NCBI GenBank assembly: GCA_946127115.1
Contig: CAMGYI010000002.1
Coordinates: 372,001 to 436,000, forward strand
DNA: 64,000 bases
Source: an uncultured Chlamydia sp.
GTDB taxonomy: Bacteria > Chlamydiota > Chlamydiia > Chlamydiales > Simkaniaceae
Direction: 5' to 3'
Position 1 is the first letter of the stretch; each line of letters starts with the position of its first letter. Position numbers and translations under genes: made by a program. Under the pieces are notes generated by a model, which saw only the letters and a list, made by a program, of their open reading frames with translations, was not told the DNA's origin and did no database searches. Positions 43,489 through 54,246 of this stretch are shown here, piece by piece.

Positions 43489-46384
43489 TGTTTTAGACCC
43501 AAAGACCGCTCTTCTTGGTCATCATCTTTTAGAAGCCTCTGCCGGAACAGGAAAAACCTTTGCTATCGAGCATATCATCGCCCGCCTGATCGAAGAGCAA
43601 AACTTTGACCTCGATGAAATACTCGTTGTGACCTTTACGCGGGCTGCTACTCGTGAGCTAAAAAGCCGCATCCAAAACACCCTTAAAAGCAAACCGCCAT
43701 CCTTGAATATTCAAAAGGCGCTTTCCCTTATTGATCAGGCTCAGATCTTTACAATCCATGGTTTTTGTCATCGGATGCTGACGGAATTTGCCTTTGAAGC
43801 CGGACTCGGTTTTGCACTTTTAAGTGAAGAAAAATCCGACTATCGCGCGCTTTTAAAAGAGCATATTACCGACTTTTTGCGCACCTCTCTGCCTTTTGAA
43901 GAATACAGCACCTCTCAACTTTTTGCACTTAGGCAAGACAAAGAAACACTCATACAAAAAATTCTCTCTCTTGTGGAAAAAGAAGGCGAGTTCCCGGTCT
44001 ACGATTCCTTTTCGACCTCTCATCAGAAATATAATAAGTTGCGACAATCTGCCGTTTTCCCTATTCATCTTCTTGACGAGTTTTCTAAGATTAAAGACAA
44101 ATACGGCGTCTTAAAAGAGCCCTTTGCAGAGCAAGTCGCTCTTCTTGAAAAACCATTTCTTACAGTTCAGGAATTTGAAACTCTCACGGCGCAGGCCCCC
44201 ATCCTCTCTCTCCTGACTATTGAAAACCAATATAAGAAATCAACGGTTGATGCATTTTCCCTATTCGATTTTGCAAAGCCCCTTCGCCCCATCCTTGAAA
44301 ACGCTGCGTCTCCTCTCTGCACTCTCGTGCGTATGGCCCACACTGCCCGCTCCTCTGCTCAAAAAGCCCTTCGAGAAAAAGAGATTCTTGCCCCAAACGA
44401 TGTTCTTCAAAAAATGAACGAATGTTTATCTCTCCCCTCCTTTCATGAAAAAGTCCATAGTCGTTACAAAGCAGCCATCATTGATGAATTTCAAGATACC
44501 GATCCCGTGCAGTGGGGCATCTTTAAGACATTATTTATCGATGATCCCATTCCTACTCTTTACCTCGTAGGTGATCCTAAGCAATCGATCTATTCCTTTC
44601 GTTCAGCAGATATTTATACCTATCTTAGTGCCGAAAAAGCCGTTTCTCAAAAAGCCCACCTCGATATCAATTATCGATCTGATCCCAAACTCATTCAGAG
44701 CCTCAATGCACTTTTCTCTTCAAACCCCCATTTTCTCTCCCTTTCTGATACACCAATACCTTTTTATCCAGTTAAACATTCAGATATTCCCAATCGCTCC
44801 TTCCCCGATGATAAACATCCCGTCCACTTCTTCATTTATGAAACCGAGAAGAACAGAGAAAGGAATTGGCCCTCCGCAGAAATTGAACAGTCCACATTTT
44901 TTCCTTTCATCGCCAGTGAAATCCTTAAACTCATCAAACATGACTTTCAATACTCAGACTTTTCCGTGCTTATTAAAGACCGCTTTCAAGCAGTGCGCTT
45001 AAAAAACTATCTTGAATTGCACGATATCCCCACTCAATCCAAAAGCACCGAATCCCTCACACTAGCGCCCACCTTTTCCCTCGTGCGTTCACTCCTTGAA
45101 GCTCTTATCAACCCTTCAGAAATTCCTGTAAAGCGGTTCCTTTCCCACCTGAGCAACCACCACGAACTTACAGACACACCCCTCCTTATAAGCACCATCG
45201 CAGCATTCGCTAAGCCTCAATCTTTACAAGAAGCCCTACGCGATCTTTACACCCCCACAGATCTTGACTCCCATTCCGACTACTTCAAAATTTGCGAACT
45301 TCTTCTCGACTATCAGACCCAAACAAAAGCCACCCTTTCAAAAATTCTCGAATTTCTCCTTTCCCTTAAAGAGATTGATCGGCGTCCCCTTTCCGATCCT
45401 AACTCTGTGACCATCACGACCATCCATATGAGCAAAGGACTTGAATTTAACATCGTCTTTGCTCTTGGTCTCGTCAATCGTTACACAGGGCGAGATGATT
45501 TCGTCCGCCACCAGAAAAACTGGCTTCTCTTTAAGCCCGAGCACGCCGAATGCCAAACTGCATTGCAAAACCAAGAAGCTGAAAAACTCCGCCAGCTCTA
45601 TGTTGCACTTACCCGCGCTAAACATCGCGTCTACATTCCACTTCTTCGCGATACAAAACATACGCCTATTCCCCTTGGTCAAGCATCTCCCCTCGAACTC
45701 TTCAATCCCACGCCTACTGATGCTACCTACCTTCAACCAAAAAAACTTTCGTTTCCAATTTTCTCAAATCCACTTCTTGCAGCTCCCATAAATCCCATGA
45801 ATTCCTATCCTTCCCGTTACCTTCACTCCTATTCCTCCCTAGCACGCACTACGCCACAAACCCCAGTCAATACGCCAGTACAACTCCCTAAAGGAGCCGA
45901 AACCGGTCTCATTATCCACTCACTACTAGAAACAATACTCAAAAACCCCGGCATCAATATCCCAACACTTCTCAAACAACAACTCCCGCCACATTTTCCC
46001 TATCAACTCACACTTGATCTTATCAAAAGAGCCCTAAACACCCCGCTCGCTCCTTATTCCTTCGCTCTCGCTGAAGTCAAACATCTCTACCCTGAAATAG
46101 AATTCCTCTATTCTAACCCCCCCAACCTAATCAAAGGATTTATTGATCTTATTTTTCTGCATAACGACCAATACTTCCTCCTAGATTGGAAGACAAATCT
46201 TTTGCACTCCTACGACCCTAACGCACTCCACCTGGCCATGACCCATCATGACTATTACCTCCAGGCTCGCCTCTATCGCACCGCGCTTTCCCGATACCTG
46301 CGCGGCGCCCCCATCGCTGGCACCTACTACATCTTTCTCCGTGGCCTCCCAGAAGGCGGTATTTTTTTCATTCCTCCGACTTAA
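43475..46384 (+). CDS. recB: Exodeoxyribonuclease V subunit beta (RecB helicase-nuclease)
   Basis: SF1A helicase and nuclease of RecBCD. The 969 residues have Walker A ASAGTGKT (21-28), motif Ia/Ib VVTFTRAATRELKSRI, motif II IIDEFQDTDPVQW, motif III GDPKQSIYSFRSAD, motif V TIHMSKGLEFNIVF and motif VI LYVALTRAKHRVY. The nuclease domain is at the end (GFIDLIFLHND, LLDWKTN). The frame is open to 43412, but ATG 43475 overlaps the recC end and begins MKRFDVLDP as expected. It is about 200 residues shorter than the E. coli protein. Confidence 0.93.
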   Translation: MKRFDVLDPKTALLGHHLLEASAGTGKTFAIEHIIARLIEEQNFDLDEILVVTFTRAATRELKSRIQNTLKSKPPSLNIQKALSLIDQAQIFTIHGFCHRMLTEFAFEAGLGFALLSEEKSDYRALLKEHITDFLRTSLPFEEYSTSQLFALRQDKETLIQKILSLVEKEGEFPVYDSFSTSHQKYNKLRQSAVFPIHLLDEFSKIKDKYGVLKEPFAEQVALLEKPFLTVQEFETLTAQAPILSLLTIENQYKKSTVDAFSLFDFAKPLRPILENAASPLCTLVRMAHTARSSAQKALREKEILAPNDVLQKMNECLSLPSFHEKVHSRYKAAIIDEFQDTDPVQWGIFKTLFIDDPIPTLYLVGDPKQSIYSFRSADIYTYLSAEKAVSQKAHLDINYRSDPKLIQSLNALFSSNPHFLSLSDTPIPFYPVKHSDIPNRSFPDDKHPVHFFIYETEKNRERNWPSAEIEQSTFFPFIASEILKLIKHDFQYSDFSVLIKDRFQAVRLKNYLELHDIPTQSKSTESLTLAPTFSLVRSLLEALINPSEIPVKRFLSHLSNHHELTDTPLLISTIAAFAKPQSLQEALRDLYTPTDLDSHSDYFKICELLLDYQTQTKATLSKILEFLLSLKEIDRRPLSDPNSVTITTIHMSKGLEFNIVFALGLVNRYTGRDDFVRHQKNWLLFKPEHAECQTALQNQEAEKLRQLYVALTRAKHRVYIPLLRDTKHTPIPLGQASPLELFNPTPTDATYLQPKKLSFPIFSNPLLAAPINPMNSYPSRYLHSYSSLARTTPQTPVNTPVQLPKGAETGLIIHSLLETILKNPGINIPTLLKQQLPPHFPYQLTLDLIKRALNTPLAPYSFALAEVKHLYPEIEFLYSNPPNLIKGFIDLIFLHNDQYFLLDWKTNLLHSYDPNALHLAMTHHDYYLQARLYRTALSRYLRGAPIAGTYYIFLRGLPEGGIFFIPPT

Positions 46385-46430
46385 CCTTTCCTCAATACTC
46401 ATATCCTAAAAACGTATCCAAGTTACTGTG

Positions 46431-46550
46431 ATAGCCTGAAGATATTCTGTCGTGATATATTGAGGACTGTGGATTTCAACGATCGTACAATAGTGAATTT
46501 TTTCGGAGTTATTAGATTTTGAAACATCTAATTCATAAATATGGAGGGCC
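46431..46550 (-). pseudogene. Fragment duplicated from the 47236-47904 gene
   Basis: Positions 46431-46550 align without gaps to 47345-47464 (offset 914 bases) with seven substitutions by my count. The similarity ends abruptly on the right at 46551. It is a remnant of a second copy of the secreted-protein gene. Confidence 0.85.
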
Positions 46551-46660
46551 GTTATCTCAAGGGAAAGTAACAGAGGTGCTTGATGATTATATAGGTAGTC
46601 TGATAGACAAATCCAAATCCCATGTTATAAAGAAATAATTTTTATCCAAAACTCCTGCTA

Positions 46661-47041
46661 CTACCCGTAGGGCCCCATTTTTTTCGCTATATCCAGCAAA
46701 GACATTTTGCGGCCTCTGTTAGACCTTTCCCGTTTATGAGAGGTGCGATTCTTTAAATTAGGATGGGATGTATGTCGTTTATTTTGAGCATTATTTTGGG
46801 AATACTCTTTTATTTGGTCTTGTCTAATTGCTCTATACTTGTAAGATATTTTCACATCAAGATCTCTACTTCCCTGACTTTGCTGAATATTGGCTAAAAC
46901 AATCAATTTCAGTAGCACTTGCCTTCCTAACAAAGAGTCATTCCGGACCAGGCTATTATTCACAGTTATCGAAGCATTAATGCCCAACGTATGATTACTT
47001 ATGGCTCCGGTGCTCATAATATCTATAACATCAAGTATCAC
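46661..47041 (-). CDS. Uncertain hypothetical protein
   Basis: A 126-codon frame with a hydrophobic N-terminal half and a basic, Asn/Arg-rich C-terminal half (KNRTSHKRERSNRGRK). It matches nothing I know, has no clear Shine-Dalgarno, and lies in a decayed region. It may be a gene remnant or chance. Confidence 0.3.
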   Translation of the reverse strand: MILDVIDIMSTGAISNHTLGINASITVNNSLVRNDSLLGRQVLLKLIVLANIQQSQGSRDLDVKISYKYRAIRQDQIKEYSQNNAQNKRHTSHPNLKNRTSHKRERSNRGRKMSLLDIAKKMGPYG

Positions 47042-47235
47042 TTATCATTTTGTATGATTCCCGTGAGCTCTATTTTGAAATATCACATAGTTAGAAACTT
47101 AAGTGAAAGTTTCCCGAGGTTAACAATATAAGGAATGAAAAGATATGGATGCATGCAAACTCCCAATAATCTAAGGCTTTTAGTCTTAAATCATGTGAAT
47201 ATGTCATCATGAAAACTTAAAGTTTAATCACTCTA

Positions 47236-47904
47236 TCATCTCCTAGAAGGAGGGGGGATGTGATTCATCAGTTCAGAGCAACGATTTAGAAGAGAGTCAA
47301 TTTCCGCAGTTCTTTGGTTAAAATCATGATATTGCTCATCGTAAATAGCCTGAAGATATTCTGTCGTGATATATTGAGGACTATGGATTTCAACAATCGT
47401 ACAGTAGTGAATTTTTTCGGGGTTATTAGATTTTGAAACATCCAATTCGTAAATGTGGAGGGCCGCTTCGCTTACGTCTGTTTCATTCATCCACCTCATG
47501 ACATTTGAAGAGAGGCTAATGGTTGAAAAATATACCGGAGCTTTCGAAATGTTCCATCCGTGACGTTTTAGAGTTGCTCCAATTGGGTTTCCTGCGCGAA
47601 TCTCCTGGTGTACCCCAGCCAAGTCAGAGTGAACATGTTGTGTAAAATCTACAATTGCAAGACACCGCATAATCTTTTCATTGTCATGCATAGAGTATAA
47701 ATTTGAGACTCTTTTTTCTACAAAGGATGGAGAGATTATTTCTAAAAGCTCGACACCAGAACTCCCAAAAAAATACTCAATTCTTTGGGTATTGAGCTTG
47801 GGTTTAAGCAGGTTTACAACTTCTGGCCGGAAGAGATTTGAGTCTGCCTCACACACACACACTATTAGGGAGAATGCTAACATCATGGAAGCTAAAAATC
47901 TCAT
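47236..47904 (-). CDS. Predicted secreted hypothetical protein
   Basis: A 222-residue protein with an N-terminal signal peptide (hydrophobic residues 4-18, cleavage near CEA). I do not recognise the family; the middle includes DLAGVHQEIRAGNPIGATLK and paired cysteines appear only near the ends. ATG 47904 has GGAGAAG just upstream. It follows rpsJ on the same strand, so it may be transcribed with the str operon. A fragment of a second copy lies at 46431-46550. A host-interaction role is conceivable but unsupported. Confidence 0.75.
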   Translation of the reverse strand: MRFLASMMLAFSLIVCVCEADSNLFRPEVVNLLKPKLNTQRIEYFFGSSGVELLEIISPSFVEKRVSNLYSMHDNEKIMRCLAIVDFTQHVHSDLAGVHQEIRAGNPIGATLKRHGWNISKAPVYFSTISLSSNVMRWMNETDVSEAALHIYELDVSKSNNPEKIHYCTIVEIHSPQYITTEYLQAIYDEQYHDFNQRTAEIDSLLNRCSELMNHIPPPSRR

Positions 47905-47922
47905 TAACTTCTCCTATGATTT

Positions 47923-48258
47923 TTAGGCCTTAATTTTGATATCAACACCAGCTGCAACAGGAAGAACTTTAAGCTTATCGATCGTGTCGAGTGTGGGGTT
48001 GATAATATCGAGAAGACGAATATGAGTTCGGATCTCAAATTGCTCTCGAGACTTCCGGTCAACGTGAGGGGAGCGGAGGACGGTATAAATTTCCCGCTTC
48101 GTAGGAAGAGGAATTGGTCCAACAATCCGTGCACCAGTTCTCTTTGCTGTCTCAACAATGTCGGCAGTTGAGCGGTCAAGAATACGTTGATCATACCCCT
48201 TAAGGCGAACCCTTATCTTTTTTCTACTAGGTTTTTTTAACTTCGTTTCTTTTGCCAT
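47923..48258 (-). CDS. rpsJ: 30S ribosomal protein S10
   Basis: Ribosomal protein S10 (111 residues), part of the 30S head and of the NusB antitermination complex. [17 protein letters not shown] and [20 protein letters not shown] are diagnostic. It has a short Lys-rich N-terminal extension over the E. coli protein. It is last in the rpsL-rpsG-fusA-rpsJ operon, three bases behind fusA. Confidence 0.97.
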   Translation of the reverse strand: MAKETKLKKPSRKKIRVRLKGYDQRILDRSTADIVETAKRTGARIVGPIPLPTKREIYTVLRSPHVDRKSREQFEIRTHIRLLDIINPTLDTIDKLKVLPVAAGVDIKIKA

Positions 48259-48261
48259 TTA

Positions 48262-50355
48262 TTATCTCTTTGTAATTTCTTCTTGGATTTTCGCAGGAAC
48301 GCGCTCAAAGTGGCTAGGCTCCATGGTATATGTTGCGCGGCCTGAGCTAAGCGAACGGAGTGTTGTCGAATATCCAAACATTTCACTTAATGGAGCTTCA
48401 CATTCAAAGAGGACAACACCTTTTTCATTCCCTTGGTTTTGAATTTTTCCACGACGTCTGGTGATGTCTCCCATGACATCTCCTAAATAGTCTTCAGGCG
48501 TGGTTACAACAACTTTCATTATCGGCTCGAGGATAATAGGCTTACTCTTCTTCGCAGCATCTTTAATAGCCATTGAGGAACAAATCTTAAAGGCCATCTC
48601 ATTCGAGTCAACTTCGTGAAATGATCCATAGACAATCGACACTTTAACATCGACCAAGCTAAAGCCTGCAAGAACTCCATTGGCAAGCCCTTCTTCGACT
48701 CCTTTGATACATGCAGGGATATATTCTTTTGGAATAGCTCCTCCAACGATCTTACTAACGACTTCATTGCCTTTACCCGATTCGTTCGGTTCAATTTCCA
48801 AACAAACGTGTGCATACTGACCACGCCCACCAGACTGCTTTACAAACTTCGTATCTGTTTTCCCAGCTGCGGTGATCGTTTCTTTGTAAGATACCTGTGG
48901 CGCACCCACATTTGCCCCGACCTTGAATTCGCGAAACATTCGATCTTTCAAAATCTCAAGATGAAGCTCACCCATTCCGGCAATAATTGTTTGTCCTGTT
49001 TCCTCATTTGTTGTGACGCGGAAAGTAGGATCTTCTTCAGAAAGGGACCCCAACGCAACCGAAAGCTTCTCCCGGTCACCTTTCGACTTTGGCTCAATTG
49101 CCATCGAAATTACAGGCTCTGGAAACTCCATCTTCTCTAAAAGGAGAGGATTACTTTCAGCACAAAGAGTATCTCCTGTACTGGTATTTTTTAGCCCAAT
49201 GACAGCTACAATATCCCCTGTAAAGAACTCATCGCGATCTTTTCGTTGGTTCGAATGCATTTCAAGAAGCCTTGAAACACGCTCCTTTTTACCCTTTGTA
49301 GTGTTGAACAGGGTCATGCCTTTTTTAAGAGTTCCTGAGTAAATACGAACAAAAGTCAGGCGGCCGACATAAGGGTCAGTGACGATTTTGAATGCGAGCG
49401 CTGCAAGCGGACTTTCATCCGCAGGCTCAAGTATAAGCTCTTCGTCCGAATCAACGTCAAGTCCCCTGATAGTTCCTCGGTCTAGCGGAGAAGGCATCCA
49501 CTTTGTCACCGCGTCAAGAAGGGGTTGGACTCCTTTGTTCTTAAATGCTGACCCACAAAGGACAGGATTAATCTTGTTAGTAACAACACCTTTTCGAATA
49601 GCTGCATGAATTTCATCTTCGGTCAAAGTATCAGGAGCCTCAAGAACCTTCATCATAAATTCTTCATTCGAATCATCGATAGTTGCAAGTTCTTCAAGCA
49701 ATTTTTCTCGAAGTTCTTGGCACTTTTCTTTAAGGTCATCAGGGATATCAGTAGTTTCGAACTCAGCACCAAGAGTCTCATCTTTGAAGATGTAGGCTTT
49801 CATAGAGACGAGATCACACATCCCTAAGAAGTCATTTTCTGCTCCGATGGGGTGCTGAACGGGTATAGCATTTGCACCTAGTTTTTCTCGCATACTCTTG
49901 ATACAGAAGAAATAGTCAGCGCCAATGCGATCCATTTTATTGATAAAAGCAATCCTTGGTACCTCATATTTCTCAGCTTGTCTCCAAACAGTCTCAGACT
50001 GGGGTTGCACTCCATCTACTGCACTAAAGACAGCAATAGATCCATCGAGGACTCGCAGTGAACGCTCTACCTCAACGGTAAAGTCAACGTGTCCCGGTGT
50101 ATCAATAATGTTGATCTTGCAGTCTTTCCAATAAACAGTTGTAGCTGCAGAAGTAATGGTAATTCCACGCTCTTGTTCTTGTTCCATCCAGTCCATTGTA
50201 GCAGCCCCCTCATGGACTTCACCGATACGATGTACACGACCTGAATAATATAGAATTCTTTCTGTACAAGTAGTCTTCCCAGCATCGATGTGGGCCATGA
50301 TGCCAATGTTACGTACATTTATTAACTTGTCTTGTGGGGGGCGTTTATCTGCCAT
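48262..50355 (-). CDS. fusA: Elongation factor G
   Basis: Ribosomal translocase GTPase, 697 residues. G1 AHIDAGKTT (17-25), the switch I block [10 protein letters not shown]3 DTPGHVDF and G4 NKMD are intact, followed by domains II-V ([31 protein letters not shown]). Length and order are normal. It lies between rpsG and rpsJ in the str operon; tuf is not in this cluster. Confidence 0.98.
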   Translation of the reverse strand: MADKRPPQDKLINVRNIGIMAHIDAGKTTCTERILYYSGRVHRIGEVHEGAATMDWMEQEQERGITITSAATTVYWKDCKINIIDTPGHVDFTVEVERSLRVLDGSIAVFSAVDGVQPQSETVWRQAEKYEVPRIAFINKMDRIGADYFFCIKSMREKLGANAIPVQHPIGAENDFLGMCDLVSMKAYIFKDETLGAEFETTDIPDDLKEKCQELREKLLEELATIDDSNEEFMMKVLEAPDTLTEDEIHAAIRKGVVTNKINPVLCGSAFKNKGVQPLLDAVTKWMPSPLDRGTIRGLDVDSDEELILEPADESPLAALAFKIVTDPYVGRLTFVRIYSGTLKKGMTLFNTTKGKKERVSRLLEMHSNQRKDRDEFFTGDIVAVIGLKNTSTGDTLCAESNPLLLEKMEFPEPVISMAIEPKSKGDREKLSVALGSLSEEDPTFRVTTNEETGQTIIAGMGELHLEILKDRMFREFKVGANVGAPQVSYKETITAAGKTDTKFVKQSGGRGQYAHVCLEIEPNESGKGNEVVSKIVGGAIPKEYIPACIKGVEEGLANGVLAGFSLVDVKVSIVYGSFHEVDSNEMAFKICSSMAIKDAAKKSKPIILEPIMKVVVTTPEDYLGDVMGDITRRRGKIQNQGNEKGVVLFECEAPLSEMFGYSTTLRSLSSGRATYTMEPSHFERVPAKIQEEITKR

Positions 50356-50373
50356 CGCGCTTCAGATACTCCT

Positions 50374-50847
50374 TTACCATTTGTAGTGAGCAAAAGCTTT
50401 GTTTGCTTCAGCCATGCGGTGAGTGTCGTCCTTCTTTTTAATCGTGGTTCCCTGATTATTGAAACAATCAGAAAGTTCCAGTGCTAAGCCATCAGTCATG
50501 CTTCGCCCCGCTTTCTGGCGAGCATTCGTAATGATCCACTTCATAGCCATAGCCTGACGCCTCTCTGGAGGGATTTCAATCGGCACTTGGTAAGTAGCTC
50601 CACCAATCCGGCGAGACTTAACTTCCAAAGTTGGCATGGCATTTTCCATAGCTTGGTCGAAAGCACTCAAAGTATCTTCAGCACTTACTTTTTTGGAAAA
50701 GTCATCAAGAGCACTGTATACGATTTTAATCGCAATAGATTTTTTGCCGTGCATCATAACACGATTGATAAATTTCGCAAGGACAGTGCTATTGTACTTG
50801 GGATCGGGGATAGCTTTTCTCTTGGTTGCTCGACGTCTTCTAGACAT
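50374..50847 (-). CDS. rpsG: 30S ribosomal protein S7
   Basis: Ribosomal protein S7 (157 residues), nucleates assembly of the 30S head. MSRRRRATKRKAIPDPKY at the start and GGATYQVPIEI, RMAEANKAFAHYKW at the end are family signatures. Gaps to rpsL (15 bases) and fusA (18 bases) are short; one operon. Confidence 0.98.
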   Translation of the reverse strand: MSRRRRATKRKAIPDPKYNSTVLAKFINRVMMHGKKSIAIKIVYSALDDFSKKVSAEDTLSAFDQAMENAMPTLEVKSRRIGGATYQVPIEIPPERRQAMAMKWIITNARQKAGRSMTDGLALELSDCFNNQGTTIKKKDDTHRMAEANKAFAHYKW

Positions 50848-50862
50848 GTTTCACTTTTCCTT

Positions 50863-51234
50863 CTACTTAGGTTTTTTTGCGCCGTATTTCGATCGGCCTT
50901 TCTTGCGGTCTTTAACGGCTGCGCAGTCAAGCGAACCACGGACAATATGGTAGCGAACACCGGGGAGATCTTTCACCCTTCCACCTCTTACAAGGACGAT
51001 GCTGTGTTCCTGCAGGTTATGTCCTTCACCGCCAATATATGCGATTACTTCCTGCCCATTAGATAGGCGGACCCAAGCAACCTTACGGAGTGCCGAGTTT
51101 GGTTTTTTAGGAGTTTTTGTCTTCACTTGAAGACAGACACCCCTTCTTTGAGGACATTTTTGGAGCGCAGGAGACTTCTTCTTCTTCTTCTTAGGCGATC
51201 GCGGCTTACGCACGAGCTGGTTAATCGTTGGCAT
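50863..51234 (-). CDS. rpsL: 30S ribosomal protein S12
   Basis: Ribosomal protein S12 (123 residues), decoding-site protein. [30 protein letters not shown] and [19 protein letters not shown] are diagnostic; the Lys of KTPKKPNSA (streptomycin-sensitive form) is present. The frame is open to 51273, but ATG 51234 is the universal start. It heads the str operon. Confidence 0.98.
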   Translation of the reverse strand: MPTINQLVRKPRSPKKKKKKSPALQKCPQRRGVCLQVKTKTPKKPNSALRKVAWVRLSNGQEVIAYIGGEGHNLQEHSIVLVRGGRVKDLPGVRYHIVRGSLDCAAVKDRKKGRSKYGAKKPK

Positions 51235-51305
51235 TGAGGCCTTTACTCCTGTTTGTGTTATTGCCAACCCCACACGGGGTCAAGTTCTTACCAAGGTAAA
51301 CGGAC

Positions 51306-51335
51306 AATATATCCTACTACGCCAATTATTTGCAA
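51306..51335 (-). promoter_or_regulatory. Putative promoter of the str operon
   Basis: Minus-strand TTGCAA (51335-51330), an 18-base spacer and TATATT (51311-51306) lie about 70 bases upstream of rpsL. Both hexamers match consensus at four or five positions. Confidence 0.55.
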
Positions 51336-51466
51336 CATCCTGATCATTCGCTATCAAAAATCGACTTGATTATTAAATTATTAAACTTCATTCGCATGAA
51401 ATCATTTTATTATAAAATGAACCATTTAATTTTTCAATTTGTATAGTAAAATAAAAAATAGGGATT

Positions 51467-53422
51467 ATGGGAAGGGCAGTTTTCTCGAGATTTATTTTTC
51501 TCTTTATTTTTGTTTCAACAGTATTTGCAAGCAACCCACATACGCTATCGCTTCAAGATGTACGGTTAGGCATGGATAAAATGTTTACTTATCATGTTGA
51601 AAATAAAGAGTTTTCTCCCCTAATAGTCAAACGCTCCCTCAAAATCTATATTGAACAATTTGACCCGGACCGTCTCTATTTATTGAAGGAAGAGATCGAA
51701 CCTTTTCTTTCTCTGAAACCAAGGCAAATCCAAAAGGTGATCAATGATTTTCAACGGGATCAATATTCTGAATATTGGAATCTAAACTCTCTCATTGAGA
51801 AATCCATCCATCGGAACCAAAAGATTCGACATGAGGAGATTGAGCGCCTGATTGATGAGGATTCAGCAGATTCCACCACCCCCATAACAACCTCCTATCC
51901 TAATTATTCAAGCACTGAGCAAGAGCTCAGAGAAAGAGTCCACAATCGATTGGTCCTTGAGTTGAAAGCTTATATGAAAGAGAGGAAGAATATTTCGCTC
52001 AATTCACAGCTTATCCAAAAAATTCTAAAGCATCGCTCAAAAAGAACGCTTTCTTTCGAGTCTCAATATCTAAATCCAACAGAACACACCCTTGCACTCC
52101 ATATGCTTAAGGCCATGGCAAAAAGTCTTGATGCTCATACGGGTTACTACAGCCCTCGAGAAGCGTATGAAATTCGAGCAACTCTAAAGAAAGAATTCTC
52201 AGGAGTGGGAGTTGTTCTTCGTGAAGACTTTGATAGGGTCTATATTTCCGATGTAGTTCAAGGAGGGCCCGCTGAAAAAAGTGGGGGCATCCAAGTTGGG
52301 GATGTCCTCGTTGCTGTTAACTACCAAGGAGTCGAGGAACTTATTTTTGAAGATCTCCTTGAAATCATGAAAGGAAATGCTGGATCTAAAGTAACTTTAG
52401 GTCTCAAAAGGAATGGGACGACCGTCCATATCGACCTCATTCGTGAAAAGATTACTATGGATGATGAACGCCTTTCCCTGGAGTTTATTCCCAATGGTGA
52501 TGGGATCATTGGAAAAATTAACGTACCGGCCTTTTATGATAATGGGGGAGCTGTTAGCTTGGATCGCGACCTGCGCGAGGCGCTGCGCGTACTTAAGCAA
52601 GAAAGGGAGCTCCAAGGGATTGTCATGGACTTTCGTGAAAATTCCGGGGGATTCTTAAGTCAAGCGGTTAAAGTTGCTTCCTTCTTTATCCAAGGGGGGC
52701 TCATTGTTATTTCAAAGTATGCCGATGGCGAAGTGAGCTACCAGCGGAACATTGACGGGCGACGTTACTTCGATGGTCCTCTTGTCATTCTGACCTCTAA
52801 AGCCTCTGCGTCAGCTGCTGAAATTGTTGCACAAGCTCTCCAAGATTATGGGGTTGCCCTTATCGTTGGAGATGAACGCTCTTACGGAAAAGGGTCGATG
52901 CAATATCAAACAATTACAGATGAAAATGCTAAGGCTTTCTTCAAGGTGACTGTCGGTCGTTATTATACCGCCTCTGGGCGCTCTCCTCAGATTCAAGGAG
53001 TTCAAGCAGACATTGTTGTTCCAACCATTTTCTTCCCTTATAATATCGGTGAACGGTATCTTGAATTTCCACTCTCAAACGACCACCTAAGTGGCGATGT
53101 ATTCCACTCTCTTATGAATATCAAACAAGGGTCATACCGTGACATCGCTCGATTTACCGTTCCTTACCTCAGGCCTCGCGAATCAGACTGGCGACAGATG
53201 CTTCCTCGCTTAACTGTCAACAGTCAAGAGAGAATTGATCAAAACCAAAACTTTCAGTTCTTTCTCAAAGTTGGCAACGGGTATCGTCCCAAAAAATCTA
53301 AAGGGCAATCTCGACGCGATGTCCAAGATGAAAACTTTGGATCAAACGATCTTCAAATGAATGAAGCGGTCGAAATTGTTAGAGATATGATCTCAATCAG
53401 CAGAGAAAAGCCCTTGCGCTAA
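51467..53422 (+). CDS. prc: Tail-specific protease (Prc/Tsp, S41 family)
   Basis: Periplasmic C-terminal processing protease, 651 residues with signal peptide (to about residue 22). PDZ domain at about 235-330 (SGVGVVLREDFDRVY, GGPAEKSGGIQVGDVL), protease core with FRENSGGFLSQAVKVA, the nucleophile serine block SKASASAAEIV and the lysine in DERSYGKGSMQ, so the Ser-Lys dyad is complete. tsp divergent from rpsL-rpsG-fusA is the Chlamydia arrangement (CT441), where the enzyme also acts on host proteins. Confidence 0.94.
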   Translation: MGRAVFSRFIFLFIFVSTVFASNPHTLSLQDVRLGMDKMFTYHVENKEFSPLIVKRSLKIYIEQFDPDRLYLLKEEIEPFLSLKPRQIQKVINDFQRDQYSEYWNLNSLIEKSIHRNQKIRHEEIERLIDEDSADSTTPITTSYPNYSSTEQELRERVHNRLVLELKAYMKERKNISLNSQLIQKILKHRSKRTLSFESQYLNPTEHTLALHMLKAMAKSLDAHTGYYSPREAYEIRATLKKEFSGVGVVLREDFDRVYISDVVQGGPAEKSGGIQVGDVLVAVNYQGVEELIFEDLLEIMKGNAGSKVTLGLKRNGTTVHIDLIREKITMDDERLSLEFIPNGDGIIGKINVPAFYDNGGAVSLDRDLREALRVLKQERELQGIVMDFRENSGGFLSQAVKVASFFIQGGLIVISKYADGEVSYQRNIDGRRYFDGPLVILTSKASASAAEIVAQALQDYGVALIVGDERSYGKGSMQYQTITDENAKAFFKVTVGRYYTASGRSPQIQGVQADIVVPTIFFPYNIGERYLEFPLSNDHLSGDVFHSLMNIKQGSYRDIARFTVPYLRPRESDWRQMLPRLTVNSQERIDQNQNFQFFLKVGNGYRPKKSKGQSRRDVQDENFGSNDLQMNEAVEIVRDMISISREKPLR

Positions 53423-53470
53423 ATTTTTCAAACCTCTACCATGAGCTGTTCTGTTTCTCCTTTAATTGGT

Positions 53471-53543
<73 letters not shown>

Positions 53544-53577
53544 ACTTTTTAAAAGTTCTAAAGAGACAGAAGGATCC

Positions 53578-54162
53578 TTAGACCACTTTGGAAAGAATAT
53601 TTAGCCAAGACTTGCGAAAATTTGTAGCTCGGGAACGAGTATCTTCAGTTACCCATATATCAATGGGGTCGAAGAGTCCTTCTAGGTAGGGTTTAATAGT
53701 TTGTTCATTATGATCAAAAAAGTCTCTTCCATCGACTTTTCGAAGACAGTCCCCATATTTGAACGAGGCGTATAGGATTCCATTGGGTTTGAGCGCATGA
53801 CTAAGTCTTTCCACTACTCCACAAAGTTCTTCGTAAGGAACGTGAAGAAGAGAGGCATAGGCCCATATAGCATCGAACTCTTTTTCAAAAGACATGTCCT
53901 GAAAAGTCATATGAAGGACTGTTTGATCCAGTTCTTTGCTTGCAATGCGAACCATCTCCTCTGAACCATCAAAAGCTTGAACAGTATGATCTTTGGAAAT
54001 GAAAAGTTTTGAGTCTCTTCCCACGCCACAACCCGCATCTAGGATTTTTGAAGGGACTCGTATATGAGCTAAAAATTTATCATAGGTAGCATCGAGATCC
54101 GCGCGAATGGTACGTTCGTAAAATGCTTCAGAATTCATGTTGTAATATTGAATAGATCCCAT
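53578..54162 (-). CDS. Class I SAM-dependent methyltransferase
   Basis: A 194-residue methyltransferase of the UbiE/Methyltransf_11 type. Motif I is ILDAGCGVGRDS (about 40-51), the acidic motif II end is VQAFDGSEEM, and motif post-I FDAIWAYASLLH follows. Small-molecule targets such as thiol detoxification or metabolites are typical, but the substrate is unknown. ATG 54162 or 54138 could be the start; neither has a good Shine-Dalgarno. It stands alone, convergent with tRNA-Phe. Confidence 0.85.
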   Translation of the reverse strand: MGSIQYYNMNSEAFYERTIRADLDATYDKFLAHIRVPSKILDAGCGVGRDSKLFISKDHTVQAFDGSEEMVRIASKELDQTVLHMTFQDMSFEKEFDAIWAYASLLHVPYEELCGVVERLSHALKPNGILYASFKYGDCLRKVDGRDFFDHNEQTIKPYLEGLFDPIDIWVTEDTRSRATNFRKSWLNILSKVV

Positions 54163-54218
54163 CTTTGGTGATTATGGCTAATCGAAAAATAATAAGCAAT
54201 AAATTCCCTAGGAATACA

Positions 54219-54246
54219 TTGTCTTGTCATGTTACTCTTGTATAAC
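54219..54246 (+). promoter_or_regulatory. Putative promoter of the thiamine operon
   Basis: TTGTCT (54219-54224), a 16-base spacer and TATAAC (54241-54246). It would give a leader of about 140 bases before the TPP aptamer. A nearer promoter cannot be excluded. Confidence 0.35.

Larger units (their letters stand above)
46385..47235. other. Decayed intergenic region between recB and the secreted protein gene
   Basis: This 851-base region has no confident intact gene. It contains a 120-bp partial duplicate of the neighbouring secreted-protein gene (46431-46550) and one uncertain frame (46661-47041, minus). The rest is AT-rich with no RNA or terminator that I could recognise. Confidence 0.6.
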
